A DNA stretch of 64,000 nucleotides from Planctomycetaceae bacterium (GCA_002702655.1 PABB01000073.1:97398-161397); one strand, 5' to 3'. Counted from the first letter of the stretch, positions 45,517-54,314 are shown. Notes: generated by a model not told the origin, from the letters alone. Numbers and translations are program-made.

Positions 45517-46551
45517 TTAGCGGGTCGGCAGCGTCTTGGGGATGTCTTTCAGACGCACCACGTCCCATGCCAGGCCGACTTTCTCCATCACCCAGATCGC
45601 GTACCAGGTGATGTCGAACTCCCACCACCGATGGCCCTGCTTGGCGACGCGCTGGTAGGCGTGGTGGTTGTTGTGCCAGCCCTCGCCGAAGGCGAGCAGG
45701 CCGACCCACCAGTTGTTGCGGCTCTCGTCGGTGGTTTCGTAATTGCGATAGCCCCACATGTGGCTCGCGGAGTTCACAAACCAAGTGACATGCAGCACGT
45801 ACACCATCCGCACGCCCAGGCCCCACAGGATCATTGACCAGCCGGCCCAGTTGCTGCCCAGGCCCCAACTCTCGGGACCGAAGTAGCCAATCAGCCACAG
45901 CACGCCCGCGCAGATGAAGTGCGACGGCAGAAACAGATAGTGCAGCGCGACAATCACTTTGTCCTTGAGCATGTCGGGAGCGTAGCGCTCGTACAACTCA
46001 GTGCGCCACTTGCGGCCGAAATTGGGCATGAACCACAGCAGGTGGCTCCACCAGGGGCCGTGCGTCGGCGAGTGCGGATCGCCCTCGTGATCGCTGAAGG
46101 CGTGATGCTTGCGGTGATTGGCGACCCAGGTCAGGGCCGAACCCTCGCCCGACAGTCCGCCCAAGAAGGCCAACAGCCAGCGGATTGGCTTGTAGGTTTG
46201 AAAACTCTTGTGCGTCAGCAGGCGGTGATACCCCATGCACACGCCAAAGCTACCGGTCACAAAGGCCAGCACAATGCACGTGACCAGCGCCGGCCAGGTG
46301 AAGAAGAACGGCGCCGCCAACGCGAAGGCGTGGACCAACACGATCCACGACACGATCGGCCACGAGACGCCCCATTCCTTGAAGGCCTGCTTGGCCATCT
46401 TGCAGGCGTTCGAGACCGCCTCGGACGCCGATTCCATCGCATGGTGCATGCCAGTGGACTCGTTCTGGGGGTGAATTTCAGTATTCGGCTCGCGTTGAGC
46501 CTCCAAGCGCGACCGCCCGCGGCGGTTCGTGGGGGGAGCGGTGGTAGCCAC
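45517..46551 (-). CDS. Fatty-acid (acyl-CoA delta-9 type) desaturase
   Basis: Membrane di-iron enzyme that introduces a double bond in fatty acyl chains. The 344-residue protein has the three histidine boxes in order: HRLLTH, HRKHH and HNNHH, with four hydrophobic segments around them (WPIVSWIVLVHAFALAAPFF and others). The family is that of stearoyl-CoA-type desaturases. The GTG at 46551 has AGGA five bases upstream; in-frame ATG codons about 35 residues in are less favoured. It stands alone. Confidence 0.92.
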   Translation of the reverse strand: MATTAPPTNRRGRSRLEAQREPNTEIHPQNESTGMHHAMESASEAVSNACKMAKQAFKEWGVSWPIVSWIVLVHAFALAAPFFFTWPALVTCIVLAFVTGSFGVCMGYHRLLTHKSFQTYKPIRWLLAFLGGLSGEGSALTWVANHRKHHAFSDHEGDPHSPTHGPWWSHLLWFMPNFGRKWRTELYERYAPDMLKDKVIVALHYLFLPSHFICAGVLWLIGYFGPESWGLGSNWAGWSMILWGLGVRMVYVLHVTWFVNSASHMWGYRNYETTDESRNNWWVGLLAFGEGWHNNHHAYQRVAKQGHRWWEFDITWYAIWVMEKVGLAWDVVRLKDIPKTLPTR

Positions 46552-46715
46552 TTCGTCCTGGTACCTCGTTCACGCAGCGTGCGATGATAACGGACTGGAC
46601 CGCGAGGTAGGGGCGCCGGGCGACAACTCCCGGCAAAGTGCGGCCAGCCTGATCCATTTGAGAGTCGGCTAAGAATACGGGATTGCCGATTTCGTTGCTA
46701 GCCCATGCTGGGAGA

Positions 46716-49295
46716 TTATTGAGATTCCGTCTCGATTGCGGACTTCCACCGGGCGATCTGAGACTGGAATTCGGAAACTCTGACGGTCGGGAAAGCCGTG
46801 ACGCCTGTCGCGGCGATCGCAAACCGGACCGCGCCGGCCTCGGCGGTGTGAAACACCTCAGCCCCCGCGGCTCTGTACGACTCGTCGGCCGCTATTGTTC
46901 GCTCCGCCTCGCCGCCGCTCAGCACGACCCACTCCGGCGAGCACCACGCGGCAAACCCGGGCGGGTCGCTCCGCGTGCTGCCATGGTGCGGCGCCAGCAG
47001 GATGTCGCAGTCTGTCGGCGGGTCGGCCATCACCGCGTCGATGCCCGGCGACTCCAGGTCTCCCGGCAACAAGATCCGCCGGCCGTGGACGGTGATTTCC
47101 AACAGCAGACTGTTGGCGTTGTCGCGGCCGAGGACCCCCTCGCGCGGCGGAAACAGCACCTCGATCTGTGTCGACTCGTCGGCCAGCCGCAAGCGGTCGC
47201 CCATCCAAATCTCGCGCATCGGGATCCCGCGGCGGTTGAGTTGTTCGCGCAGATACTCGGGGGCGCGCATGTGGCCGTCGGTCGCCACGGGGTCGAACAT
47301 CATCGGCGAGATGTACGCCACGCCCACCGGCAGATAGTCCGCCAGCGTCGGCACGGCGTTGTAATGGTCCACGTCGGCGTGCGACAGCACGATCGCGTCG
47401 ATCCGCCGGATGCGGCGTTGCCACAAGAAGCTGGCGATCGTTCGGGCGGCCCCCTCGGGCGAGCCGAGGCTGCCGGCGTCGTACAGAATCGTTTCCCCCG
47501 CGGGCGTTTCCAGCACCACGCACGTGCCGTGGCCCACCGAGAGAAACGTGCACTGCAGCGAGTCGTCGCGCCGGGCGGGCCACGCGGCGACGACGATGCC
47601 GCAAATTCCCCACACGGCCGCGGCGGTCGCCAGCTTGTTGGGCCGCGGCAGCCACCGCGGCAACAACAGCGCCAACGCGCCGGCGCCGTACCAACCCAGC
47701 AGCCACCAGGGGGCGGGCCCCGGCGTGTAAAAGTGCCCCGCCTCCCACGAGTCGGCCAGCGTCACGGCGCCTTCGGTCAGGCCGAGACACCCGCCGCAAA
47801 TCGCGCCGCCCGCGGCAGCCAGCGGCGGCACGAGCCAACCGACCGCCACGCTGGCCAAGCCGGCGGCTAGCGCCACTCCTACCAGCGGCATGATCAACGG
47901 CGTGAGCACGATGCCGATTGGCGTGACGATGTGGAACTCGGCCGCCACCAACGGCCCGGCGACGATCCAGATCGCGGTGGAGGAAATCACTCCCAGCACG
48001 AAGCCGTCTCGCAGGCGCTTTACCAAGCGCGAGGGCCAGCTGCGGGTGTCGTTGATCAGCCGCTCAAGCGGGGTGGGCTGCCGCCCCCGGGCCAGCCACT
48101 CGCCCAAGCCCGCGAACACCGCCGCCGAAACGAAGCTGAGCTGCGTCCCGCCGCGGAACAACTCGGCCGGGTTGAACGCCGCCACGGCCAACCCCGCGGC
48201 GGCCAGCACGTTGGCGGCCGTGGGTCGCCGGCCGGTGGCCGTGGCCGCCAGCCAGGCGGCGATCAACACGCTCGCGCGCACCACCGGCGGCCGCGGCCCG
48301 ACCGCCGCCACGTAACAGCCGAGCGCAAAGAGCGTTCCCAGCGTCCGCCACCCGCGACTGACGCCCAGCAACCGCAGCGCTCCCCAAGCCAGTCCAGCCA
48401 GCATGCCCACGTGCAGCCCGGAGACCACCATCAGATGGATGGTGCCGGTGCGCAGGAAGGCGTCGGTCGTGTCGTCGGGCAGCCGCTCGCGAGCGCCCAG
48501 CAGCACCGCCGCGGCCAGATCGGCTTGCCCCGTTCCCACGGCGGCGCGGAGTGCGCTCTCGCAGTGGCGCCGCAGCGTCGCCGCCCAGCCGCTGAGCGAG
48601 CCGGCCCCCGCCGGGGCGAGCACCTGCACGCACGCGGGGTCTTTGCAGTAAGCCTCGCTCAGCCGGCCGGCGATCCGCTCGGCGTTGGCCCAATCGTACT
48701 GCCCCGGGTTGAGCGGCGTGCCGGGCTTGCCGATGTTGGCGAACACGAGCACGCGGTCGCCGGCGTCGGCGTGCAGCAACTCGCCCGCGACCCGCAGCCG
48801 GCAGCGACCGCTGGCGGAGCGCCAGTTCACGCCGTCGCGGATGGCGGTCACCTCGATCGTGGCTTGGGAAATCGGCCCCAACGGCACGCCCCGCAGGGGC
48901 GAGTTGGCCGGCGGCGGCGACGTGCGGGGGGACTCCAACAGCCGGGCCTGCAGGCACGCTGGCTGCGACTCCTGCCGCGCAAATCGCCCCAGATCATCGG
49001 TCCGCATGAGCGACCAACCAATCGCATGCCGCGCGGCGCCGACGCTTGCCAGCGCCGCCAACAAGCAGACGACGGCCAGATTGCCGAGGCGCCCTCGACG
49101 GGCTGCAGCGAAGACCGCCAATGACCCCGCGGCCGCCAGCGGCGGCGCCCACCGCCACGCGCCCGCCAAAGCCCCGCCCCAGGCGTGATCGACGACAATC
49201 CCCACGCCCACAGCCGCCGCGGCCACGGCCAGCGGACGGTACTGTCCCCCGGGCGAGAGTTCTGCGGCGGCGATCGGCGTCGGCGGGTTCGACAT
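46716..49295 (-). CDS. comEC: ComEC/Rec2 DNA-uptake channel protein
   Basis: Inner-membrane channel for single-stranded DNA during natural transformation. The 859 residues show an N-terminal hydrophobic region and soluble OB-like domain (about 100-240), the Competence domain with many helices (about 260-560, including VVSGLHVGMLAGL), and a C-terminal metallo-beta-lactamase-like nuclease domain (about 590-850) with LSHADVDHYNAV and LLAPHHGSTRSDP. Length is at the upper end of the family. The ATG at 49295 is taken; the much longer open frame upstream overlaps the divergent peptidase gene. No other com genes here apart from the distant prepilin peptidase. Confidence 0.93.
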   Translation of the reverse strand: MSNPPTPIAAAELSPGGQYRPLAVAAAAVGVGIVVDHAWGGALAGAWRWAPPLAAAGSLAVFAAARRGRLGNLAVVCLLAALASVGAARHAIGWSLMRTDDLGRFARQESQPACLQARLLESPRTSPPPANSPLRGVPLGPISQATIEVTAIRDGVNWRSASGRCRLRVAGELLHADAGDRVLVFANIGKPGTPLNPGQYDWANAERIAGRLSEAYCKDPACVQVLAPAGAGSLSGWAATLRRHCESALRAAVGTGQADLAAAVLLGARERLPDDTTDAFLRTGTIHLMVVSGLHVGMLAGLAWGALRLLGVSRGWRTLGTLFALGCYVAAVGPRPPVVRASVLIAAWLAATATGRRPTAANVLAAAGLAVAAFNPAELFRGGTQLSFVSAAVFAGLGEWLARGRQPTPLERLINDTRSWPSRLVKRLRDGFVLGVISSTAIWIVAGPLVAAEFHIVTPIGIVLTPLIMPLVGVALAAGLASVAVGWLVPPLAAAGGAICGGCLGLTEGAVTLADSWEAGHFYTPGPAPWWLLGWYGAGALALLLPRWLPRPNKLATAAAVWGICGIVVAAWPARRDDSLQCTFLSVGHGTCVVLETPAGETILYDAGSLGSPEGAARTIASFLWQRRIRRIDAIVLSHADVDHYNAVPTLADYLPVGVAYISPMMFDPVATDGHMRAPEYLREQLNRRGIPMREIWMGDRLRLADESTQIEVLFPPREGVLGRDNANSLLLEITVHGRRILLPGDLESPGIDAVMADPPTDCDILLAPHHGSTRSDPPGFAAWCSPEWVVLSGGEAERTIAADESYRAAGAEVFHTAEAGAVRFAIAATGVTAFPTVRVSEFQSQIARWKSAIETESQ

Positions 49296-49523
49296 GGCGG
49301 CAAGCCGAGAATTGGGCTCGTCCCACCATAGCCGCCCCGCCGCCGGGGAACAATTCTGCGGTTGTCGGGGCGGGTTCGCGGCGGAAGAATGGGCGAAGTT
49401 TGCGGCTCGCGCGCGACCGCTGGCAGCGGGCGCCGCGTAACGGAACGAGGCGGACGGCGCGGACTTGGCGCCCCGGCGAGCGCAACGAATCTTCCCAAAC
49501 TCACCTGTGGAGCCAACCTCCCT

Positions 49524-51638
49524 ATGACACGCTTTTCCTCGCAACCGGCGCGGTGCATTCTGTGCGCGATCATCGGCGGCTTGTCGCTGGCGGCCATCCT
49601 TGGCGCTCTTGCTCCTCAATCCTCTCACGCCCAGGAGGCGAAATTGATTCCCCGCAGCGTCCTGTTTGGCAACCCGCAGCGGGCCTCCGCCCGGGTCAGC
49701 CCCAACGGCAAATGGCTCAGCTACCTCGCCCCGGTCGATGGCATCCTCAACGTGTTCGTGGCGCCGATCGACGACCTGGACGCCGCCAAGCAGGTGACTG
49801 ACGACAAGACCCGCGACATCCGCGGCTACAGTTGGGCGTTCACCGGCGAGCACATTCTGTACACGCAGGACAAGGCGGGCGACGAAAACTGGCACGTGTA
49901 CGCCACCAACGTGGCCACGATCGAAACGACCGACCTGACGCCCGTGGACGGCGTGCATGCTCGCATCGAAGGCGCCAGCGAGAAGTTTCCGACCGAAATC
50001 CTGGTGGGGCTCAACGATCGCAACCCGCAACTGCACGACATCTACAAGGTCAACATTCTCACCGGCAAGCGCGAGTTGCTGCAGGAAAACCCCGGCGTAG
50101 TCGGCTTTGTCACCGACGACGACTTCGACGTGCGATTCGCCGTCACGTTCACGCCGCAGGCCGAGCAGGTGATGCTCAAGCCGACCACCGGCGACGACGG
50201 CGAGCAGGGTTGGGACGAGTTCCTGAAAATCGGCCCCGACGATTCCACGACCACCGGCCCCGCGGGCTTCGACAAGAGCGGCGACGTGCTCTATTTCTTG
50301 GACAGCCGCGACCGCAACACCGGCGCCCTGTACGCCTGGAACCTGAAGACCAACGAGAAGACGTTGCTGGCCGAGGACGACAAGGCCGACGTCGGCGAGA
50401 TCATCGCCCATCCCACCAAGCACACGATCCAGGCGGTCGGCTTCACCTACTCGCGGCGCGAGTGGCAGATCCTGGACGACGACATTCGCGCGGACTTGGA
50501 GTACCTCGAGACCGTCGAGGACGGCGAGTTGATCGTCACCAGCCGCACGCTGGCCGACGACAAGTGGACCGTGGCGTACATCCTGGACGACGGGCCGCTG
50601 AAGTTCTACCTGTATGACCGCCCCGCGAAGCAGGCCAAGTTCCTGTTCAACAGCCGCGACGACATGCAGGGGTATGACTTCGTCAAGATGCACACGCCGG
50701 TGATCACCAGCCGCGACGGTCTGCCGCTGGTGAGTTACCTGTCGCTGCCCCCGGGGAGCGACCCCGACGGCGACGGCGTCCCCGACGCCGCCGTGCCGAT
50801 GGTGCTCGACGTGCACGGCGGTCCCTGGGCCCGCGACGATTGGGGCTACAACCCCTATCACCAATGGCTCGCCAACCGCGGCTACGCCGTGCTGAGCGTC
50901 AACTACCGCGGCTCGACCGGTTTTGGCAAGGACTTCGTCAACGCCGCCAACGGCGAGTGGGCCGGCAAGATGCACGACGATTTGCTCGACGCGGTCAACT
51001 GGGCCGTGGATCAGGGGATCGCCCAGCGCGACAAGGTCTGCATCATGGGCGGCAGCTACGGCGGCTACGCCACCCTGGTTGGCATGACGTTCACCCCCGA
51101 CACGTTCGCCTGCGGCGTGGACATCGTCGGCCCGTCGAGCCTGGTCACGCTGCTGCAGAATATCCCGCCCTACTGGATGCCGATCATGCCGCTGATGAAC
51201 CTGCGGATGGGCGACGTATCCACCGAGGAAGGCCGCGCGGAGTTGCTGAAGCGCTCGCCGCTCACCTTGGTCGACAAGATCCAGCGCCCGCTGCTCATCG
51301 GCCAAGGCGCCAACGACCCGCGGGTCACGCAGTTGGAAGCCGACCAGATCGTCGAAGCGATGCAGGCCAAGAAGATCCCCGTGACCTACGTGCTGTACCC
51401 CGACGAAGGGCACGGCTTCGCGCTGGAGGAGAACCGCATGAGCTTCAACGCGGTGACCGAAGCGTTCCTGGCCGAGCACCTGGGCGGCCGGTTCGAGCCG
51501 GTGGGCGCCGCGTTCGAGGACAGCAGCATTCACGTCCCCGCGGGGGCCGACGGCGTCCCTGGCGTCGCCGAAGCGCTGCCCGCCGATCGGTTAGAAATGC
51601 CGGCCGAGGAGCTCGCCGACCCGGCGGCGACGAATTGA
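49524..51638 (+). CDS. Secreted S9 peptidase (acylaminoacyl-peptidase-like)
   Basis: A 704-residue exported serine peptidase of the prolyl oligopeptidase clan, S9C-like. Signal peptide at about 10-37 (ending SSHAQEA). The middle is a beta-propeller, and the alpha/beta-hydrolase domain begins near residue 420 with VLDVHGGPWARD. Triad: Ser511 in GGSYGGYAT, Asp598 in GANDPRV and His630 in DEGHGF. A Pro/Ala-rich tail of about 50 residues follows. The ATG at 49524 puts the signal at the N-terminus. It is upstream of the aroF leader on the same strand; no terminator lies between them. Confidence 0.93.
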   Translation: MTRFSSQPARCILCAIIGGLSLAAILGALAPQSSHAQEAKLIPRSVLFGNPQRASARVSPNGKWLSYLAPVDGILNVFVAPIDDLDAAKQVTDDKTRDIRGYSWAFTGEHILYTQDKAGDENWHVYATNVATIETTDLTPVDGVHARIEGASEKFPTEILVGLNDRNPQLHDIYKVNILTGKRELLQENPGVVGFVTDDDFDVRFAVTFTPQAEQVMLKPTTGDDGEQGWDEFLKIGPDDSTTTGPAGFDKSGDVLYFLDSRDRNTGALYAWNLKTNEKTLLAEDDKADVGEIIAHPTKHTIQAVGFTYSRREWQILDDDIRADLEYLETVEDGELIVTSRTLADDKWTVAYILDDGPLKFYLYDRPAKQAKFLFNSRDDMQGYDFVKMHTPVITSRDGLPLVSYLSLPPGSDPDGDGVPDAAVPMVLDVHGGPWARDDWGYNPYHQWLANRGYAVLSVNYRGSTGFGKDFVNAANGEWAGKMHDDLLDAVNWAVDQGIAQRDKVCIMGGSYGGYATLVGMTFTPDTFACGVDIVGPSSLVTLLQNIPPYWMPIMPLMNLRMGDVSTEEGRAELLKRSPLTLVDKIQRPLLIGQGANDPRVTQLEADQIVEAMQAKKIPVTYVLYPDEGHGFALEENRMSFNAVTEAFLAEHLGGRFEPVGAAFEDSSIHVPAGADGVPGVAEALPADRLEMPAEELADPAATN

Positions 51639-51664
51639 TGCCCGACAAATCCTCAAACTTTCTC

Positions 51665-51693
51665 TTGCGTGATCGGCCATTCCAGCCGACAAT
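51665..51693 (+). promoter_or_regulatory. Possible promoter of the aroF leader
   Basis: TTGCGT (51665-51670) and GACAAT (51688-51693) are spaced by 17 bases and resemble -35 and -10 boxes (three and four matches to consensus). Transcription would start near 51699-51701, at or just before the leader ATG, which would make the leader ORF leaderless. Tentative. Confidence 0.3.
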
Positions 51694-51700
51694 GAGCCGT

Positions 51701-51775
51701 ATGACTCGCACTTATTGGCGCTACTTCTGGTTTAGCTTTACCTGCCTGGGCGGCAGGGCCGGAGGTTGTGCGTAA
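51701..51775 (+). CDS. Aromatic-rich leader peptide of aroF
   Basis: A 24-residue ORF, too short for usual gene calls. Residues 5-13 read YWRYFWFSF: seven aromatic residues (two Tyr, two Trp, three Phe) in nine. It ends in a Gly/Arg/Cys stretch at a TAA (51773-51775). An in-frame ATG at 51692 would add three residues. The ORF is followed 27 bases later by a rho-independent terminator and then by aroF, the first enzyme of aromatic synthesis. This is the pattern of leader peptides that sense charged tRNA. Ribosome site weak or absent. Confidence 0.8.
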   Translation: MTRTYWRYFWFSFTCLGGRAGGCA

Positions 51776-51840
51776 CGCTTGCGAGCAAAACTACCAACCA
51801 CCAAGCCCCGGGCGCCCAGACGGCTCCCGGGGCTTTTTTT
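51741..51840 (+). promoter_or_regulatory. Putative transcription attenuator of aroF
   Basis: Three mutually exclusive pairings can be drawn. A hairpin CCTGCC/GGCAGG at 51741-51757 lies within the leader ORF just after the aromatic codons. An antiterminator pairs 51747-51752 (TGGGCG) with 51813-51818 and 51756-51759 with 51805-51808. The terminator has arms 51803-51812 and 51826-51835. Stalling on the aromatic codons would open the first hairpin and favour the antiterminator; reading to the stop would leave the terminator free. The pairings are seen; the mechanism is inferred. Confidence 0.65.
51803..51840 (+). terminator. Rho-independent terminator in the aroF leader
   Basis: Perfect 10-bp stem AAGCCCCGGG (51803-51812) with CCCGGGGCTT (51826-51835), loop of 13 bases with a further GCC/GGC pairing, followed by T residues to 51840. 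It ends 76 bases before the aroF start, so it would cut off aroF unless prevented. Confidence 0.9.
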
Positions 51841-51916
51841 GTCGCTGTCAGCAACGCCCGACAGCTCTCAGCCAGGCAAGAGAAACAGCGGTCACCGCCG
51901 CGGGAGAACAGATCAA

Positions 51917-52942
51917 ATGATCGTCGTCATGAAGCGTTCGGCAACGCAACAGGACATTGATTCCATGGTTGAACATGTCGAGGAACTCGGCCTCAAACCG
52001 GTCGTGCTGACCGGTACCGAACGAACAGTTGTCGCCCTGATCGGCGACGAACGCAGCGCCAACGTCAACGCGTTGGAAAGCAGCCCCGGCGTGGACGAGG
52101 TGCATCCGATCCTCGCCCCGTACAAGCTGGCCAGCCGCGAATTGAAGCAGGAAAGCACCACCGTCCGCGCCGGCAGCTTGGCCGTGGGCAACGGCCACGT
52201 GGGCATGATCGCCGGGCCCTGCTCGGTGGAAAACGAGGAGCAAATCGTCTCCACGGCCCGCGCGGTCAAAGCGGCCGGCGCCTCGGCGCTACGCGGCGGG
52301 GCGTTCAAACCGCGGACCAGCCCGTACAGCTTCCAGGGCCTCAAGGAAGAGGGCCTGAAACTGCTGGCCACGGCGCGTGACGAGACGGGCCTGGCCGTGG
52401 TGACCGAGGTGGTCGCCACCGAGGACGTGGACGTCGTGGTCGAGTACGCCGACGTGCTGCAGATCGGCGCCCGCAACATGCAGAACTACCGCCTGCTGGA
52501 GGCGGTCGGCCAGACGCGCCGCCCCGTGCTGCTGAAACGGGGTCCCAGCGCCACGATCGACGAATGGCTGCTGGCGGCGGAGTACATCCTGGACGGCGGC
52601 AACCCCGACGTCATGCTCTGCGAGCGCGGCATTCGCACGTTCGAGACGCACACGCGGTTCACGCTGCCGCTGGCTTCGATCCCCTACGTGCAACAGCGGA
52701 CGCACTTGCCGGTGGTCGCCGACCCGAGTCACGGCACGGGTCACACGGCGCTGGTGCCGGCAATGGCCCGCGCGTCGATCGCCGCGGGCGCCGACGGGGT
52801 GATCGTCGAAGTGCATCCGAATCCCGATCATGCCATGAGCGACGGCTACCAGTCGATGGACTTCGCGCAGTTTGAAGAGATGATGCGCGAGTGCCGCCCG
52901 ATCGCCGCTGCGATGGGCCGCACGCTGGGCAGCGACGAGTAG
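51917..52942 (+). CDS. aroF: DAHP synthase (type I-beta with ACT-like N-domain)
   Basis: Condenses phosphoenolpyruvate and erythrose-4-phosphate, the committed step to aromatic amino acids. The 341 residues start with a ferredoxin-like/ACT-like regulatory domain (about 1-70) as in Thermotoga and Bacillus-type enzymes, followed by the barrel with [22 protein letters not shown], the metal/PEP residues in LKRGPSATI and [15 protein letters not shown] precedes the ATG at 51917. Expression is probably attenuated by the upstream leader, giving control at both RNA and (through the N-domain) protein level. Its TAG stop belongs to a palindrome of the RAYT family. Confidence 0.95.
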   Translation: MIVVMKRSATQQDIDSMVEHVEELGLKPVVLTGTERTVVALIGDERSANVNALESSPGVDEVHPILAPYKLASRELKQESTTVRAGSLAVGNGHVGMIAGPCSVENEEQIVSTARAVKAAGASALRGGAFKPRTSPYSFQGLKEEGLKLLATARDETGLAVVTEVVATEDVDVVVEYADVLQIGARNMQNYRLLEAVGQTRRPVLLKRGPSATIDEWLLAAEYILDGGNPDVMLCERGIRTFETHTRFTLPLASIPYVQQRTHLPVVADPSHGTGHTALVPAMARASIAAGADGVIVEVHPNPDHAMSDGYQSMDFAQFEEMMRECRPIAAAMGRTLGSDE

Positions 52943-53026
52943 GTCAGGCTTTCCAGCCTGACACAGCCGCCGCGACGCGCGCTGTCTCGAATATTCTTCC
53001 GCGTCAGGCTAGAAAGCCTGACGTAC
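52939..53026. repeat. REPIN-like palindrome pair upstream of the RAYT
   Basis: Two inverted units, GTAGGTCAGGCTTTCCAGCC... at 52939-52962 and its inverse at 53003-53026, each with a 7-8 bp stem around TTCC, separated by 40 bases. The right-hand copy at 53759-53846 has the same layout with a similar spacer (31 of 40 positions, counted by eye). The aroF stop codon TAG (52940-52942) is part of the left unit. Confidence 0.9.
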
Positions 53027-53081
53027 GGGGCGTTCCCCCCGGAATTTGCATTCTGCCGTGAGCATCGGCAAGACTGTCGGC

Positions 53082-53762
53082 ATGCGCGAATACCGTCGCC
53101 ACCTGCCGCATCAGATCCCGCCGGATCGGCCTATTTTCCTGACATGGAACCTCAAAGGCGCGATCCCGCGCCGCGTCGCGAATCGACTACAGAAATATCG
53201 AGAGGAGCTGCAATCTCAACCGCCGCGCCCCAACGAGACGCCACGCAATCGCGCTGTGCGTGAAGGAAAGATGACTTTCGCCCGCGTCGATCGCTACCTG
53301 GACGCTGCCAAGTCAGGTCCGCTGCACCTCAGCCTTCCCAAATGCGCCGCCACGGTGGACAGGGCAATTCGCTGGCACGCGCGAGATCGCTATTCCCTGC
53401 TGGCATGGTGCGTCATGCCGAACCATGCGCATGTGCTGCTCACGCCGCACCTGGAGTTGTGGAAGATCACCAAGGGCATCAAAGGCTTCACTGCGCGCAA
53501 GATCAACCGGGAACTCCATCGTACTGGCAATCCGCTATGGCAAGACGAATCATATGACCATTGGATTCGTGACGAGGAGGAACTGCTGCGCGTAGTTCAC
53601 TACATCGAGATGAATCCGGTGAAAGCCGGGCTGTGCGCGCAGGCGGCAGATTGGGAGTTTTCGTCAGCGCGCCTTCGCCAGAATTGGAATGCCGGAGAGC
53701 CCATCCCTGCGGAGTTCATTCCCACTCCCAAGTCGATCGCCGGACTGACAGAGGAACCGTAG
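53082..53762 (+). CDS. REP-associated tyrosine transposase (RAYT)
   Basis: A 226-residue single-strand transposase of the Y1/IS200-like family found alone beside REP palindromes. The HUH-type metal motif is in WCVMPNHAHVLL and the catalytic tyrosine is probably in ESYDHWIRDEEELL; the family end motif VVHYIEMNPVKAGL follows. The ATG at 53082 starts MREYRRHLP, like known members; TTG (53046) and GTG (53058) are alternatives upstream. Its stop TAG is provided by the downstream palindrome. Identical-type palindrome pairs lie on both sides, and one more pair lies at 25913-26071. Confidence 0.9.
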   Translation: MREYRRHLPHQIPPDRPIFLTWNLKGAIPRRVANRLQKYREELQSQPPRPNETPRNRAVREGKMTFARVDRYLDAAKSGPLHLSLPKCAATVDRAIRWHARDRYSLLAWCVMPNHAHVLLTPHLELWKITKGIKGFTARKINRELHRTGNPLWQDESYDHWIRDEEELLRVVHYIEMNPVKAGLCAQAADWEFSSARLRQNWNAGEPIPAEFIPTPKSIAGLTEEP

Positions 53763-53846
53763 GTCAGGCTTTCCAGCCTGAAACAGACCTCGAGCCGCGG
53801 GCTGCCTCGACTATTCTTCCGAGTCAGGCTGGAAAGCCTGACCTAC
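53759..53846. repeat. REPIN-like palindrome pair downstream of the RAYT
   Basis: Units at 53759-53782 and 53823-53846, inverse to each other, with a 40-base spacer. The left unit supplies the RAYT stop codon (TAG at 53760-53762). The right unit encodes the last residues of the convergent membrane protein (53811-54314). Confidence 0.9.
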
Positions 53847-54314
53847 GCCCGCCGGCGCGAGTTGTTTGAGCGTGAGCCCCGCCGCCAACAGCAAGCCGAC
53901 GACGGCCACGACAAAGCCGACGCCGAGGGTCGCTTTGTCGCCCAACGTGGTCGCCAGTCCGATCGCGAAGAACACGCCCACCACCACGTGCGCCGCTAAC
54001 AGCGCCGCGGCTGGTATCGACGTGACGCGCAACTCGTTCAGCGCACCGATCGCCGCCGCCACGGCCGAGACGGTCGCCAGCAGCCAGATCGGCAGCTTCA
54101 CGCCGACGCCCAGACTGCCGTTGAACCCGTTGGCGGAAAGGGTCATCCCGCCGATGCTTGGCAGTTGGAGACGCGGCCCGCCGTCGCCGAACGGCCCGCC
54201 GCTCACCTCGAGTTGCGCATCGCGAATGGTGACCCAGGTCAGCGGCAGCGAACCAGCCAGCAACGCCGCGGCGATGACGAAGAGAACGACTCGATTGTTG
54301 GCGGCGGTCGACAT
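53811..54314 (-). CDS. Membrane protein with palindrome-encoded C-terminus
   Basis: A 167-residue protein with about four membrane helices (VVLFVIAAALLAGSLPLTWV, LPIWLLATVSAVAAAIGAL, AAALLAAHVVVGVFFAIGLA, LGVGFVVAVVGLLLAAGL) and a Gly-rich extracytoplasmic loop between the first two. The last 11 residues ([11 protein letters not shown]) are encoded by a palindrome unit, so the original stop was probably lost when the element arrived. Not recognised otherwise. ATG at 54314. A TTGACCG/CGGTCAA palindrome lies 57 bases upstream (54371-54388) and might be an operator. Confidence 0.65.
   Translation of the reverse strand: MSTAANNRVVLFVIAAALLAGSLPLTWVTIRDAQLEVSGGPFGDGGPRLQLPSIGGMTLSANGFNGSLGVGVKLPIWLLATVSAVAAAIGALNELRVTSIPAAALLAAHVVVGVFFAIGLATTLGDKATLGVGFVVAVVGLLLAAGLTLKQLAPAGVGQAFQPDSEE

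Noticed and set aside
46716-51533. 1605-codon minus-strand frame
   Set aside because: Only the part from 49295 down is ComEC; the upstream part is antisense to the S9 peptidase gene and its composition is shadow-like.
53046-53846. Reading the transposase and its flanks as an IS200/IS605 insertion sequence
   Set aside because: Palindrome pairs of the same type also occur without a transposase and the protein matches the RAYT pattern; no TnpB is present.
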